Shown: positions 36,137 through 46,949, numbered from the stretch's first letter. The stretch is DNA of 64,000 bases from Rickettsiales endosymbiont of Stachyamoeba lipophora (GCF_003932735.1 NZ_CP033611.1:496001-560000), one strand, 5' to 3'. Made by a program: numbers and translations. The notes: generated by a model from the letters alone, not told the origin.

Positions 36137-38224
36137 TTATTCGTTCCCATTTAAAACAATTTTGGTTAAATCTGCAAGCTCTAGAATTAATTCCTGGATA
36201 TTGTTAAGTAAACTTAATCTATTTAAACGAACTTTTTCATCCTCAACATTTACCATCACATTATCAAAAAATTCATTAATATTATCATTAAGCCCATTTA
36301 AACTTATAAATACAGCTTGATAATTATTAAGCTGTATTGCGTCCTTAATGCTCGCTACTGCAGCTTGATATTTCTTAAACAAGTTAAGCTCCGACTCTTC
36401 ATATAAATGTTTTTTGCTAACACTTGGTAATTTACTACGCTCTGAGCTTAAAACAATATTGTTAATTCGTATTGCGGCTTCACATAATTTAATAAATTCT
36501 TTAGTTTGCTTGATGCTTTCTATAAAATCAATTTTTCTATTTATTTCCAACAAATCATCTGTAACTTTACCATTTATCACTGCCTCAAAAATATCATATC
36601 TGGTACCGAGAGTTTTGTGGTATTGTTTAAAACGATCAAAAATAAAACTTAACACTTCTAAAGCATTATCTTGTAGCTGGGTGTTAGAATTGTTTTCTGC
36701 AGCTTGTACTTTCTTGCGATCATAAAAACTATATGCCGCTTGTAAAATTAATTTGAGCGATAAAGAAATATCATTTTCTACGAGCAACCTAATTAAATTA
36801 ATAGCAGCACGCCTTAATGCATAAGGATCTTTTGAACTGGTGGGCTTTTCATTAATTGCAAAGAACCCTACTAAATTGTCAATCCTGTCGGCAAGGGCAA
36901 TAGTGACGGTTATTGGCATTTTTGGACACAAGCTCTCTGGGCCGGTAGGATAATAATGATTTTCTATGGCATCAACCACCTGTAGATCTTCTTTAGCATA
37001 TTGAGCATAACATGCCCCAATTTGTCCTTGCAATTCAGGAAATTCTGATACTACTGCACTAACCAAATCTGCTTTAGCTAAAATTGCAGCACGCTCAACC
37101 AATTCTAAATTAGCTCCTTTAACCCAGCACGCTACCAGCAAAGAAAGGTTAACTAGCCTATTTACCTTTTCTGCCATTGAGCCCAATTGTTTATGAAAAG
37201 TAAGGCGCCCAAGCTGGCTTGTAAATTCCTCAAGACCGAGTTTTAAATCATGTTCATAAAAATATTTAGCATCACTCAAACGCGCTCTAACGACTTTTTG
37301 ATTTCCTTTCACTATGATATCATCTGAATTAGCCAGCCCATTTGATACTATGATAAAACGATAAGATAAATTTCCTTTATAATCATAAAGTGGAAAATAA
37401 CGCTGATGAGTCTTAATGGTCAGTTCAATAATACTACTAGGCATGTTTAAAAATTCTGCTTCAAACTCTCCAACCATCACTACCGGCCATTCAACTAGCC
37501 CTACTACTTCATTCATTAAACGCTGATCATGTGCAAATGTTAAATCATATTTAGCACAAACTTTTTCGATTTCTTTTTTAATGATATTTTCACGTTTAGC
37601 AGAATCTAAAATAACATAGCGTTTAGATAAGTTTTCCTCATAATCTTCAAAATATCTTACTTCAAAACTTTCCGGAGCAATAAATCTATGCCCCTTAGTT
37701 TTCCGATTAGCTTTAATTCCTGCATATTCAACTGGCAACACTTTGCCATCAAATAAGCATAATATATTTCTGATAGGTCTAACCCACGTATGCGTACCAC
37801 TTCCCCAGCGCATTGATTTAGGCCATACAAAATCTAACATAATTTTATTTAGCAAATTAGTAATCTCTATATCGATATTCTTAGCCTGCGGATTATTAAC
37901 TACAAAATAAAAAGAGCCTTTTGGGGTATCTTTTAATTCTAGCTCGCTCCTTTGTTTGCCATATTTAGCTGCAAAACTATCGATAATTTTTTGTTCCGCA
38001 TCAGCCCGCGGCCCTCTGATTTCTTGCTCCTGGTTTTGCTTCATAATAATAGCTTTAGCCTGCAAAGTAAGTCTTCTTGGAGAGACAAAAGTATTTACCA
38101 CCTCAGCTTTAAGTGACAATTTTTCAAGCCCTATTTTAAATAGGTTTCGAAGCTGCTCAGCTGCATTTGCTTGCATTCTTGAAGGAATTTCTTCACTTAA
38201 AATTTCAAATAGTAATTCTGACAT
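36137..38224 (-). CDS. glyS: Glycine--tRNA ligase beta subunit
   Basis: The 695-residue protein opens with LLFEILSEEIPSRMQ, as GlyS does, and contains FVSPRRLTL, VWPKSMRWGSG, the HD-like region and KDPYALRRAAINLIRLL. The beta subunit binds tRNA-Gly in the alpha2beta2 enzyme. glyQ lies 139 bases upstream on the same strand, so the two halves are co-directional as usual. Confidence 0.96.
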   Translation of the reverse strand: MSELLFEILSEEIPSRMQANAAEQLRNLFKIGLEKLSLKAEVVNTFVSPRRLTLQAKAIIMKQNQEQEIRGPRADAEQKIIDSFAAKYGKQRSELELKDTPKGSFYFVVNNPQAKNIDIEITNLLNKIMLDFVWPKSMRWGSGTHTWVRPIRNILCLFDGKVLPVEYAGIKANRKTKGHRFIAPESFEVRYFEDYEENLSKRYVILDSAKRENIIKKEIEKVCAKYDLTFAHDQRLMNEVVGLVEWPVVMVGEFEAEFLNMPSSIIELTIKTHQRYFPLYDYKGNLSYRFIIVSNGLANSDDIIVKGNQKVVRARLSDAKYFYEHDLKLGLEEFTSQLGRLTFHKQLGSMAEKVNRLVNLSLLVACWVKGANLELVERAAILAKADLVSAVVSEFPELQGQIGACYAQYAKEDLQVVDAIENHYYPTGPESLCPKMPITVTIALADRIDNLVGFFAINEKPTSSKDPYALRRAAINLIRLLVENDISLSLKLILQAAYSFYDRKKVQAAENNSNTQLQDNALEVLSFIFDRFKQYHKTLGTRYDIFEAVINGKVTDDLLEINRKIDFIESIKQTKEFIKLCEAAIRINNIVLSSERSKLPSVSKKHLYEESELNLFKKYQAAVASIKDAIQLNNYQAVFISLNGLNDNINEFFDNVMVNVEDEKVRLNRLSLLNNIQELILELADLTKIVLNGNE

Positions 38225-38363
38225 TTTTTAATTATCCAACAAATTTTGTAATTAACATCGTTTTATTACTCTTTATATATTTAGCATATTTCAAGAGTTA
38301 CGTAGTTACATTTAAAAATAAATTATAAGCATTAATATACAACTGCGCTTAACTGCAATATTT

Positions 38364-39257
38364 TTAATCACTACACTTAAGATTAAGAGTATATTTTTCA
38401 GCGCAATTTTTTGCCATAGCTCGAACGCGCGCTATATAATTTGCCCGTTCATTAACGCTAATCACCCCTCTTGCATCAAGAATATTAAAGTAATTACTTG
38501 CCTTAATACATTGCTCATAAGCTGCAAATACCAAATTAAGCTCTATTAACTTATGCGACTCAATTTCCGATTCTTCAAAATTTTTCCGCATGATTTCTAC
38601 ATCTGCTAAATCTAAGCAATAACTGGAAAGATCATGCTCATATTGTTTAAATAAATCACCATAACTATATTGATCGCTTAGCTCAGGTGCGGAGTTATAT
38701 CTTAGATCAAAAATATTTTCTTTATCTTGCAAAAACATGGCAATTCGCTCGAGCCCATAAGTTAACTCACCTGTAATAGGATCACACTCTACTCCACCAA
38801 CTTGCTGCATATAAGTAAATTGGGAGATTTCCATACCATCACACCATATTTCCCAACCCAAACCCCAGGCACCCAAGGTTGGTGATTCCCAATCGTCTTC
38901 AACCAATCTAATATCATGCTTTAAAGGATCAATACCGATTGTTTTTAAACTTTCTAAATATAATTCAACAATATTTTCAGGCGATGGTTTTAAAATCACT
39001 TGGTACTGGTGAAAACGGTATAATCTATTGGGATTTAAGCCATATCTTCCGTCTGCAGGCCTACGGGATGGCTGAACATATGCAGCTTTAAGCGGCTTTT
39101 TGCCAAGCGTCATTAAAGTAGTAGCAGGATGGAAGGTCCCTGCTCCCATTTCCATATCATAAGGCTGCAGAATAACACAACCTAAATTTTTCCAATATTC
39201 ATCTAAAGTAGCAATTAAATCTTGAAATGAATTAGCCTTATTCATCTTATAGCTCAT
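38364..39257 (-). CDS. glyQ: Glycine--tRNA ligase alpha subunit
   Basis: The 297-residue catalytic subunit shows [33 protein letters not shown], the [14 protein letters not shown] stretch, and [11 protein letters not shown] with [13 protein letters not shown] (class II motif 3). It activates glycine and works with GlyS. Its start overlaps the S49 peptidase gene by 11 bases. Confidence 0.97.
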   Translation of the reverse strand: MSYKMNKANSFQDLIATLDEYWKNLGCVILQPYDMEMGAGTFHPATTLMTLGKKPLKAAYVQPSRRPADGRYGLNPNRLYRFHQYQVILKPSPENIVELYLESLKTIGIDPLKHDIRLVEDDWESPTLGAWGLGWEIWCDGMEISQFTYMQQVGGVECDPITGELTYGLERIAMFLQDKENIFDLRYNSAPELSDQYSYGDLFKQYEHDLSSYCLDLADVEIMRKNFEESEIESHKLIELNLVFAAYEQCIKASNYFNILDARGVISVNERANYIARVRAMAKNCAEKYTLNLKCSD

Positions 39258-40071
39258 ATTTTGACCAGATTATATGCTCTCTAATTTTAATCGCCAAATT
39301 ATCCAGCACAATATCTAGACCTAACTTACTTAACAATTTAGATTTTTTAGGTTCAAGTTTAATAATTTTAACTTTCTTACCAAATTGCTGCTCAGCCACC
39401 TCTTCAAAAAACCCTATCTCATCCGCCAACCCATTTTCTATAGCCTGCATACCCGACCAGATCTTACCGCTAAATAGATCTTTATTATCTTTTAATTTTT
39501 TATCTCTAGAGGTTTTAACAATTGCCATAAAATTTTTATGTACATCTTGCTGCATTTCTTTGAGCATATTAATATCTTCTTGCTTCTCAGGCAAAAATGG
39601 ATCAAGGATGCTTTTATTTTCTCCTTGAGTATATACTCTTCTTTCAATACCTATTTTTTTAATCAGCTCAGTAAAACCAAATCCTGATGAAATCACTCCA
39701 ATACTACCAATAATCGCATTATTGGCTGTATAAATTCTATCACCAGCACAAGCTAAATAATAACCACCAGAGGCTGCAATATCCTCAATAAACATCCATA
39801 CAGGTACATTCTTTTCCCGCTTAAGCTTAAGTATATATTTATAAATTAATTCCGATTGCACTGGCGAACCACCAGGTGAATTAATAGCTATACATACAGC
39901 TTTAACATGCTTAGTTTCAAAAGCTTTTTTAATTAATTCCTGATAATTTTCAAAGCAAATGCCTCCTTTTCTAGGACCAATGTTACCTATCACTCCTTTA
40001 AAAGTAAGGTGAACTACCACTCTTTTATTTACTTTAAGAATCTTCTTTACAAACCATCTTTTAATATTCAT
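39247..40071 (-). CDS. S49-family signal peptide peptidase (SppA/SohB-like)
   Basis: This 274-residue serine protease has the ClpP-like fold motifs INSPGGSP (about 64-70), the nucleophile Ser101 in [13 protein letters not shown], and Lys153 52 residues later in a [10 protein letters not shown] context, matching the Ser/Lys dyad spacing of Bacillus SppA. Members degrade leftover signal peptides or membrane fragments. The N-terminus is Lys-rich with no clear membrane helix, so location is uncertain. The gene overlaps both ugd and glyQ. Confidence 0.88.
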   Translation of the reverse strand: MNIKRWFVKKILKVNKRVVVHLTFKGVIGNIGPRKGGICFENYQELIKKAFETKHVKAVCIAINSPGGSPVQSELIYKYILKLKREKNVPVWMFIEDIAASGGYYLACAGDRIYTANNAIIGSIGVISSGFGFTELIKKIGIERRVYTQGENKSILDPFLPEKQEDINMLKEMQQDVHKNFMAIVKTSRDKKLKDNKDLFSGKIWSGMQAIENGLADEIGFFEEVAEQQFGKKVKIIKLEPKKSKLLSKLGLDIVLDNLAIKIREHIIWSKYEL

Positions 40072-41356
40072 ACAAATTCATCCTTCCTACTGGATAATAA
40101 TCAATTTTAGTTTCACGCATTTCATTAGGATCAAATATGTTCCTAAAATCTATAAGTTTTACTTGCGGAGATAAGGGGTAATTTTTTATTATTTTAAACT
40201 CTTGCCATTCAGTCAGTATTATTATTGCCTGATATTCCAGCAAGCCATCTAAATTCTCTAACCACGCCACTTTCCAATCAAGTTGTTGTTGCTTGAACTT
40301 ATTTTGAAAAAGCGGATCATAAATATCTATATTATAGCCTTGGCTAATCAACTTAGGAACCATATAAAGAGTTGTAGAATCTCTAATATCATCAGTATTT
40401 GCTTTAAAGCTCATACCTAACACTAATATTTTATGATTATTAGGGATAAGCTTTTCAATTACTTCTACAACATACTGCTTTTGCTGTTCATTAGTTTTAA
40501 GAATATTACTGATAAGCGGCGCATCCACCTTTGATTTTACTACTAATTGCTGCATTTCTAAGCAATCTTTAGGAAAGCATGAGCCCCCAAATCCAGGTCC
40601 TGGGTTTAAAAAATATTTACCAATACGATGGTCATCCTTAAGCCCTGCCAGTACATTCTCTGCATTAGCACCTATCTTATCTGCAAGGCGGGCCACTTCA
40701 TTGGCAAAACCTATCTTCATGGCTAAAAAACTATTAGCTGCATATTTACACATTTCACTGGAAAGTGGATCCATTACCAATAACGGAACTTTTTGCTCTA
40801 TAAATTTTGCATATAAATTTTTTAAAATTTCTGCCCCAAAGATAGAATAAACGCCCACCACTATCCGATCAGGGTTAAAAAAGTCCTCTAACGCTGAACC
40901 TTCTCGTAAAAATTCTGGGTTAGAAGCAAGTTCATAACAAGCATTTAATTTTAAGTCTTTTACAAGCATCTTATTAGTACCTACCGGCACGGTAGATTTA
41001 ATAACAATTAACTTTTTTTCTAATGAATCTTTTAATTCATTACAGATTTGTTGGAAAGCTGCTTTAACATATTTTAAATCCGCTTCATCAGTTACAGGAT
41101 CGGTTGGAGTACCAACAGCAATCATAATAATTTCTGCATCTTTGATCAAACTATAATCAGTAGTAAAATTAAGTCTCTCCTTATTTTTAACTACCAATTC
41201 CTCAAGGCCAGGCTCGTAAATAGGAATAATATTTTGGTTAAGATCAGTTATTTTGTGAGGATCAATATCAATACAAGTAACATGATGACCAAGCTCAGCA
41301 AGTCCTACTCCTGTTACCAACCCAACATATCCTACTCCAATTATTGCAACTTTCAT
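40061..41356 (-). CDS. ugd: UDP-glucose 6-dehydrogenase
   Basis: The 431-residue enzyme has the N-terminal NAD-binding motif GVGYVGLVTG, the VGTPTDP segment, the STVPVGTN loop, SNPEFLREGSA, and the catalytic Cys in GPGFGGSCFPKD (about 260). It oxidises UDP-glucose to UDP-glucuronate in two steps. galU starts upstream and ends 1 base before, so the two enzymes are made together. The product would feed the epimerase at 3839-4819. Confidence 0.95.
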   Translation of the reverse strand: MKVAIIGVGYVGLVTGVGLAELGHHVTCIDIDPHKITDLNQNIIPIYEPGLEELVVKNKERLNFTTDYSLIKDAEIIMIAVGTPTDPVTDEADLKYVKAAFQQICNELKDSLEKKLIVIKSTVPVGTNKMLVKDLKLNACYELASNPEFLREGSALEDFFNPDRIVVGVYSIFGAEILKNLYAKFIEQKVPLLVMDPLSSEMCKYAANSFLAMKIGFANEVARLADKIGANAENVLAGLKDDHRIGKYFLNPGPGFGGSCFPKDCLEMQQLVVKSKVDAPLISNILKTNEQQKQYVVEVIEKLIPNNHKILVLGMSFKANTDDIRDSTTLYMVPKLISQGYNIDIYDPLFQNKFKQQQLDWKVAWLENLDGLLEYQAIIILTEWQEFKIIKNYPLSPQVKLIDFRNIFDPNEMRETKIDYYPVGRMNLYEY

Positions 41357-41357
41357 C

Positions 41358-42224
41358 TTAAATATATTTTTTAATAATTTCTTTTACATTTTGAGTAAAC
41401 TCTGGGTTTTCAAGCATATAGGCAATATTAGCTTCAAGATATCCCAACTGATTCCCGCAATCAAACCTTTCCGCCTGAAACTCAAGTGCATAAAATTTTT
41501 GAGTTTTAAGTAAATTCTGCATTGCATCAGTTAGCTGTATTTCGCCATTTTTGCCTTTTTCAAAACGAGCTATTTCTTCAAAAATTTCAGGTTTTAAAAT
41601 ATATCTACCCACAATAGCTAAATTTGACCTAGCTTCATGAATAGCAGGCTTTTCAATCATTTCAGTAATTCTTAAAAAGCCGTTTTCCGGGACTACATTT
41701 ACAATCCCATATCTATCCACATCTTCCTTAGCAACTCTGAAGGTAGCAATGATATTGGCATCAAGAATATTATAAGCTTCGATCATTTTTTTTAAAAAGC
41801 CGCCTTCAATTTTTAGCATTTCATCTGCTAAAATGACCGCAAAAGGTTCATCTTGCACAAAACTGCGCGCACACCATACGGCGTGCCCCAGGCCTAGTGG
41901 TTCTTGCTGTCTTATAAAGGCAATATTGCCGGCCTCTGGCAACCAAGCTTTAACTTTTTTTAATTGCTCTTCTTTCTGAGTATCGGATAATACTGACTCT
42001 AATTCATACGCATGGTCAAAATGATTAGTAATCGCATTCTTATTGCGCCCAGTTATAAAAATAAACTGCTCCATCTCAGCATCCCTTGCCTCTTCATAGG
42101 CATATTGGATAATAGGCTTGGAAGCAACCGGCAGCATTTCTTTAGGTAAAGATTTAGTAGCCGGCAAAAATCTTGTACCCAAGCCTCCCACAGGAAACAC
42201 AACTTTTTTAATTGGTTTTGGCAT
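41358..42224 (-). CDS. galU: UTP--glucose-1-phosphate uridylyltransferase
   Basis: The 288-residue enzyme opens with the nucleotide-binding motif PVGGLGTRFLPATKSLPKEM and has LGLGHAVWCA and AVILADE, followed by EMIEKP and GRYIL, all typical of GalU. It makes UDP-glucose for envelope glycans. It heads the galU-ugd-S49-glyQ run. Confidence 0.95.
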   Translation of the reverse strand: MPKPIKKVVFPVGGLGTRFLPATKSLPKEMLPVASKPIIQYAYEEARDAEMEQFIFITGRNKNAITNHFDHAYELESVLSDTQKEEQLKKVKAWLPEAGNIAFIRQQEPLGLGHAVWCARSFVQDEPFAVILADEMLKIEGGFLKKMIEAYNILDANIIATFRVAKEDVDRYGIVNVVPENGFLRITEMIEKPAIHEARSNLAIVGRYILKPEIFEEIARFEKGKNGEIQLTDAMQNLLKTQKFYALEFQAERFDCGNQLGYLEANIAYMLENPEFTQNVKEIIKKYI

Positions 42225-42286
42225 ATTAATAATATTAATATTTTTTTAAAAGTATTATCAATTGATTACAAAAAGTTGCAACCACT

Positions 42287-42985
42287 TTATGCGTTTGCCT
42301 CAACATACCTAACTAGCCTACCTTTTTCTAAGGTTAGTACTTTATCAAAATTTTTGATTAATTGGTGATTATGAGTAACAATTAAGGCCGCCAAATTATT
42401 ACTTTTGATAGTTTCAATCATTAGCGCAAAGACTTTAGCAGCAGTTTGCGGATCTAAATTACCGGTTGGTTCATCGGCTAAAATTAATTTTGGTTTATTA
42501 ATCATAGCTCTAGCAATGGCTACTCTTTGTTGCTCCCCCCCAGATAATTGTGCTGGAAAATGCTGTATACGCTCAGCAAGTCCTAAACTTTCTAATAACG
42601 AAGTGGCAACCTTAATGGCCTCTTCCTTAGTAAGTAGCTTATTAACTAACGCTGGCATCATCACATTTTCAAGCGCAGTAAAATCAGGCAACAGATGATG
42701 GAATTGATAAACAAAACCTACATTTTTTCCTCTAATTTTGGCTCTTTCCGCATCTTTCATCTTTTTAACCAAAAGATGATTAATTCTTACCTCACCATGA
42801 CTTGCTTCATCCACCAGTCCGCAAATATTTAACAAAGAAGTTTTACCACATCCCGAAGGCCCCAACAAACCTATCACTTGATTTGCTTCAATGGTTAAAC
42901 TAATATCTTTTAAGATATCAAGATGATGGCCACCTTGAGTAAAAGATTTAGTAATATTATTTAGTTCAAGAATGGTTTCAGTCAT
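42287..42985 (-). CDS. lolD: Lipoprotein-releasing ABC transporter ATPase LolD
   Basis: The 232-residue ATPase has Walker A GPSGCGKTS, the LolD-type FVYQFHHLLPDFTALENV, signature LSGGEQQRVAIARA and Walker B LILADEPTGNLD. With the LolC/E membrane subunit it frees lipoproteins from the inner membrane for transport to the outer membrane. It overlaps the lolC/E gene by 8 bases. Confidence 0.95.
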   Translation of the reverse strand: MTETILELNNITKSFTQGGHHLDILKDISLTIEANQVIGLLGPSGCGKTSLLNICGLVDEASHGEVRINHLLVKKMKDAERAKIRGKNVGFVYQFHHLLPDFTALENVMMPALVNKLLTKEEAIKVATSLLESLGLAERIQHFPAQLSGGEQQRVAIARAMINKPKLILADEPTGNLDPQTAAKVFALMIETIKSNNLAALIVTHNHQLIKNFDKVLTLEKGRLVRYVEANA

Positions 42986-44246
42986 TTTTTAAACCTTGCA
43001 CCGGATTGATAGACGCAGCCTTAATCGCAGGAAAAAGGGTAGCAATAATAGAAAGTACAGTAGTAAGCCCAGAAATCTTATAAACATCTTCAAAATCAAG
43101 CTTAGCAGGCAATTGGCTCAAATAATACACAACTGGGTCAAATAGGGTAGTACCGGTCATGCTTTCTAAAAACCTTCTAATCGTTTCAATATTTTCAGCA
43201 AAACTTACTCCTAAAAATACTCCCATTAAGGTGCCAAAAATACCGATAAACGCTCCTATATACATAAAAATTCTTATAATCATTATTCTAGTAGCACCAT
43301 AAGTACGCAAAATAGCAATATCGCTTTTTTTATCGTTAACTAGCATATAAAGACTAGATATGATATTAAAAGCTGCCACAATAATAATTAAAGTAAGAAT
43401 TAAAAACATAACAGCGCGCTCAATTTCTAACGCAGAAAGAATTTGAGCATTTTGCTGCTGCCAATCTTCTATTAAATATCTACCGTGCAATACTTTGTTA
43501 ATGCCATTTTTAATATTTTGGGTTTTATACGGGTTTTGTACTTCAAACTCAATTTCAGTAATAGCATTTTCTGGCAATCTAAATAATTTTTGAGCAGTTT
43601 TTAAAGGAATATATAAATAGGCATTATCATACAAATACAGCCCAGATTCAAAAATACCAGACACAATAAAAGTTTTAAACCTAGGCACCATACCCATCAC
43701 CGTGGCATTAGTAGTAGCAGTTACCACTTTTATTTCATCACCAACACTTACCCCCAAGCTATTCGCTAAGCTTACCCCTAAAATTACCGAATCTTCTTCT
43801 TCCTTAAACCTTACAAGATTGCCCTCAATTAAGTTACTACTAATCATAGGTTTGCGTTTAAGCAAATCTGCTTCTATTCCTTTTAGTACTCCTCCGGCAA
43901 TCGCACTTTTATTGCTTAACATTACCTTGCGATCAACTTGAGGAGTGACTTGCTTAACTCCTTCAATTTTATTTAAAGCTTTTAAATAATCTGGGTAGCC
44001 AATAATACCATCCCTTCCGCCTTTAATAGTAATATGGCCGCTCATGCCTAAGGTTATTTTAGTAAGTTCCTCTCTATAACCATTCATGACAGCCATCACT
44101 ACTATTAAAGCCGCCACTCCCAGAATAATACCTAGCAATGAAAAACCAGTAGTAACCGAAATAAAATTGCTTTTATGCTTAGAATGCAAATATCTATAAG
44201 CAATAAAAAATTCTGTAAAATTAAGCATGTTCTTTAACCCATTCAA
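42978..44246 (-). CDS. lolC: Lipoprotein-releasing ABC transporter permease LolC/E
   Basis: The 422-residue permease begins with FFIAYRYLHSKHKSNFISVTTG, the LolC/E opening, followed by a membrane helix, a large periplasmic domain (about 50-270) and three C-terminal helices (FtsX domain) with DIAILRTYGATR. Alphaproteobacteria commonly have a single LolC/E protein acting as a dimer. It overlaps proS upstream by 26 bases, giving the usual proS-lolC-lolD order. Confidence 0.93.
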   Translation of the reverse strand: MNGLKNMLNFTEFFIAYRYLHSKHKSNFISVTTGFSLLGIILGVAALIVVMAVMNGYREELTKITLGMSGHITIKGGRDGIIGYPDYLKALNKIEGVKQVTPQVDRKVMLSNKSAIAGGVLKGIEADLLKRKPMISSNLIEGNLVRFKEEEDSVILGVSLANSLGVSVGDEIKVVTATTNATVMGMVPRFKTFIVSGIFESGLYLYDNAYLYIPLKTAQKLFRLPENAITEIEFEVQNPYKTQNIKNGINKVLHGRYLIEDWQQQNAQILSALEIERAVMFLILTLIIIVAAFNIISSLYMLVNDKKSDIAILRTYGATRIMIIRIFMYIGAFIGIFGTLMGVFLGVSFAENIETIRRFLESMTGTTLFDPVVYYLSQLPAKLDFEDVYKISGLTTVLSIIATLFPAIKAASINPVQGLKND

Positions 44247-45501
44247 TTACCTGACTAACATCCACTTCGGTAAGCTCGCCAGTAGCTCTAATTTTACATT
44301 CAACTTTATTGCCAGCTAATTTTTTAGGACCAATAATAATTTGTAAAGGCACCCCGATCAGTTCATGCGTAGCAAATTTACTTCCTGCACTTTGATCTGT
44401 ATCATCAAATAAAATTTCAAAATTTTGGCTTAATAATTCACTATATAATTCATAGGCCACTTCCATTACTTGTTCATCTTTTTTAAGAGGAATAATTGAA
44501 CAAATGAACGGCGCTACTGCTTTAGGCCAAACGATCCCTCTTTCATCATTAGAGGCCTCAATTATTCCTCCAACTAGTCTGGATACACCAATTCCAAAAC
44601 AACCCATTTCCACCGGCTGTAATTTACCATTACCATCTGTTACTTGGGCTTTTAGGCTCTCTGAATATTTAGTTCCCAAATAAAAAATATGCCCTATTTC
44701 TATTCCTTTGCTATGTTTTAACCGAGCTTGAGGTACTGGGCATTTTTCTTCGATATGCATTTCATCTGCCATAGCATAATAATTGGCATAATCTTGAGCC
44801 TTTAGTCCTTCATCATCCATTAGTTGCTGATCATAATAAATATCACTTTCACCGGTTTCAGCTAAAATATGAAATTCATGACTCAAACTTCCTCCGATGA
44901 CCCCAGGATCAGCCTGGATTGGTAAAGCTTTAAGTCCCAACCTTTTAAAGATACTGAGGTAGGTCTCAAACATTTTATAATAAGATTTCTCAGCATCTTC
45001 TTTAGTTAAGTCAAAGGTATACGCATCTTTCATTAAAAATTCACGCCCACGCATCACTCCAAAACGCGGTCTTATTTCATCTCTAAATTTCCACTGAATT
45101 TGATATAAGTTCATAGGCAATTGTTTATAAGAATTTATATTCTTACGAAAAATGTCAGTTACTACTTCCTCGCCAGTAGGGCTAAATAGCAAAGGATTGT
45201 CATGACGATCAATCATTCTCAGTGTTTCTTTACCATACCCGTCCGAACGCCCTGATTCATGCCATAAACTTGTAGGTTGAATAATAGGCATTAAAATCTC
45301 TTGAGCTCCAGCCTTATTTAACTCTTCACGAATAATTTTGCTAATATTTTGCAGCACTTTAAGCCCAAGCGGTAGCCAGTTATAAATACCGCTAGTCAGC
45401 TGTCTAATCATGCCAGCTCTAAGCATTAATTTATGCGAGACAATTTGTGCCTCTTGAGGATTTTCTTTTAAAACCGGCATGAATAATTTTGAAACAAGCA
45501 T
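44221..45501 (-). CDS. proS: Proline--tRNA ligase (short alphaproteobacterial form)
   Basis: The 426-residue class II synthetase has motif 1 region SGIYNWLPLGLKVL, motif 2 RDEIRPRFGVMRGREFLMKDAY (quoted in part), and motif 3 GIGVSRLVGGIIE, then an anticodon-binding C-terminal domain. It lacks the roughly 180-residue editing insertion of the E. coli enzyme, as is usual in Alphaproteobacteria, so mischarged Ala-tRNA-Pro must be cleared by another factor. Confidence 0.95.
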   Translation of the reverse strand: MLVSKLFMPVLKENPQEAQIVSHKLMLRAGMIRQLTSGIYNWLPLGLKVLQNISKIIREELNKAGAQEILMPIIQPTSLWHESGRSDGYGKETLRMIDRHDNPLLFSPTGEEVVTDIFRKNINSYKQLPMNLYQIQWKFRDEIRPRFGVMRGREFLMKDAYTFDLTKEDAEKSYYKMFETYLSIFKRLGLKALPIQADPGVIGGSLSHEFHILAETGESDIYYDQQLMDDEGLKAQDYANYYAMADEMHIEEKCPVPQARLKHSKGIEIGHIFYLGTKYSESLKAQVTDGNGKLQPVEMGCFGIGVSRLVGGIIEASNDERGIVWPKAVAPFICSIIPLKKDEQVMEVAYELYSELLSQNFEILFDDTDQSAGSKFATHELIGVPLQIIIGPKKLAGNKVECKIRATGELTEVDVSQVIEWVKEHA

Positions 45502-45596
45502 ATTAGCGTAATTCTCTTATATATTTTTGATCAATATTTATTATCAACTGCGTTATAATACAATATAAATTTAATAAAACTAAAGTAATTTAAAGA

Positions 45597-45914
45597 TTAT
45601 AGTAAAGATTTGAGCCTAATAACTACTTCAGGAGAGTTTTCATTAATCTTAACTGTTTTAATCTTACTCGTATTTCCTGTTATTATCGCAATTTTGCTTT
45701 TGGCAATTTTTAAAAATTCTGACAAAAATTTAATAATAGCTTCATTTGCTTCATTATCTTTAGGCTTGGCAGTAACCATAATTTTTACGGCCCACTTCCC
45801 TGAAGCTATTTCAAGCATTTTTCCAAAATTATTTTTAGCCGCATTTGGGGAGGCTTTTACCAAAAGCAGTATATAATTATCTATGATCTGAAAAGGCAAA
45901 TATTCTTGGAACAA
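45597..45914 (-). CDS. DUF167/YggU-family protein
   Basis: The 105-residue protein shows the DUF167 pattern: VKASPNAAKN near the start, AVKIMVTAKPKDNEANEAII with the conserved P-x-D-x-x-A-N, and the later KIAIITGNTSKIKTVKI. The family is widespread and its biochemical role is unknown. It lies between trpS (30-base gap) and proS (95-base gap) on the same strand. Confidence 0.88.
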   Translation of the reverse strand: MFQEYLPFQIIDNYILLLVKASPNAAKNNFGKMLEIASGKWAVKIMVTAKPKDNEANEAIIKFLSEFLKIAKSKIAIITGNTSKIKTVKINENSPEVVIRLKSLL

Positions 45915-45944
45915 TCCTAGACCCCTTACTATTAAAAATAGGTA

Positions 45945-46949
45945 TTAAAATACTTTTAAACCAAATGCTTGTTTAACTTCTGCTAATGTTTTAACGCTTA
46001 ATTCTGCAGCCTTGCTATTGCCTTGAGTTACAATAGCTTGCACATGATCCAAATGATTACGTAGATATTTAATTTCATTAGCAATTGGTACAATTTTATT
46101 AACCACCACTTCATATAAAGCGGATTTAAACTCAGCAAAACCTTTGCCTTCAAATTGCTCAATCACACGGGTTTTGGTTGAGTCCGTGCAAGCTGCATAA
46201 ATGGTTGCCAGGTTATTCAACTCAGGGCGTGCGCCTAGAGTTGCTAAAGAAATTGCTTCACTATCAGATTTGGCTTTTTTAATTTTTTTGATAATAGCAT
46301 CTTCATCATCATCTAAGTTAATCCGTGAGTAATCAGATTCATCAGATTTACTCATCTTTTTGGTTGCATCTCGTAAACTCATGATTCTGGTAGCCTCTCC
46401 TACTATATAAGGTTCTGGCACGGTTAAAATACTTCGTTCAAATTTTCTATTTAAGCTTTGCGCTATGTCTCTTGCCAGCTCTAAATGCTGCTTTTGATCA
46501 TCTCCTACCGGCACATGAGTAGGATGATAAAGCAAGATATCTGCTGCCATCAACACTGGATAAGTATAAAGCCCTACATAAGCATTATCTTTATTTTTAC
46601 CTGACTTATCTTTAAATTGAGTCATGCGGTTTAACCAACCAATACGTGCTACACAAGATAAAATCCAGGCAAGCTCTGCATGATGTGGATTTTGAGATTG
46701 CACAAAAATACAAGCCTGCTCCGGATCAATCCCGCAAGCTAAATAAGTAATGACCGCATTTAATATGTTACGTTTAAGCTCATCAGGATCTTGATCAGTG
46801 GTAATGGCATGAAGATCTGCTACAAAAAGAAAAGTTTCGGCATGCATTTGAAGCTTAGTCCAATTTTTGATGGCACCCAAATAATTTCCTAAGTGCAATC
46901 TACCGGTAGTCGTTATACCTGATAATATCCTTGTAACCTGTTCACTCAC
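45945..46949 (-). CDS. trpS: Tryptophan--tRNA ligase
   Basis: The 334-residue class I synthetase has the HLGN nucleotide motif in TTGRLHLGNYLGA, the DLHAIT segment, VPVGDDQKQHLELARDIA, and the KMSKS loop in KKMSKSDESD. It overlaps the CinA-like gene by 4 bases, so the two are translationally linked. Confidence 0.97.
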   Translation of the reverse strand: MSEQVTRILSGITTTGRLHLGNYLGAIKNWTKLQMHAETFLFVADLHAITTDQDPDELKRNILNAVITYLACGIDPEQACIFVQSQNPHHAELAWILSCVARIGWLNRMTQFKDKSGKNKDNAYVGLYTYPVLMAADILLYHPTHVPVGDDQKQHLELARDIAQSLNRKFERSILTVPEPYIVGEATRIMSLRDATKKMSKSDESDYSRINLDDDEDAIIKKIKKAKSDSEAISLATLGARPELNNLATIYAACTDSTKTRVIEQFEGKGFAEFKSALYEVVVNKIVPIANEIKYLRNHLDHVQAIVTQGNSKAAELSVKTLAEVKQAFGLKVF

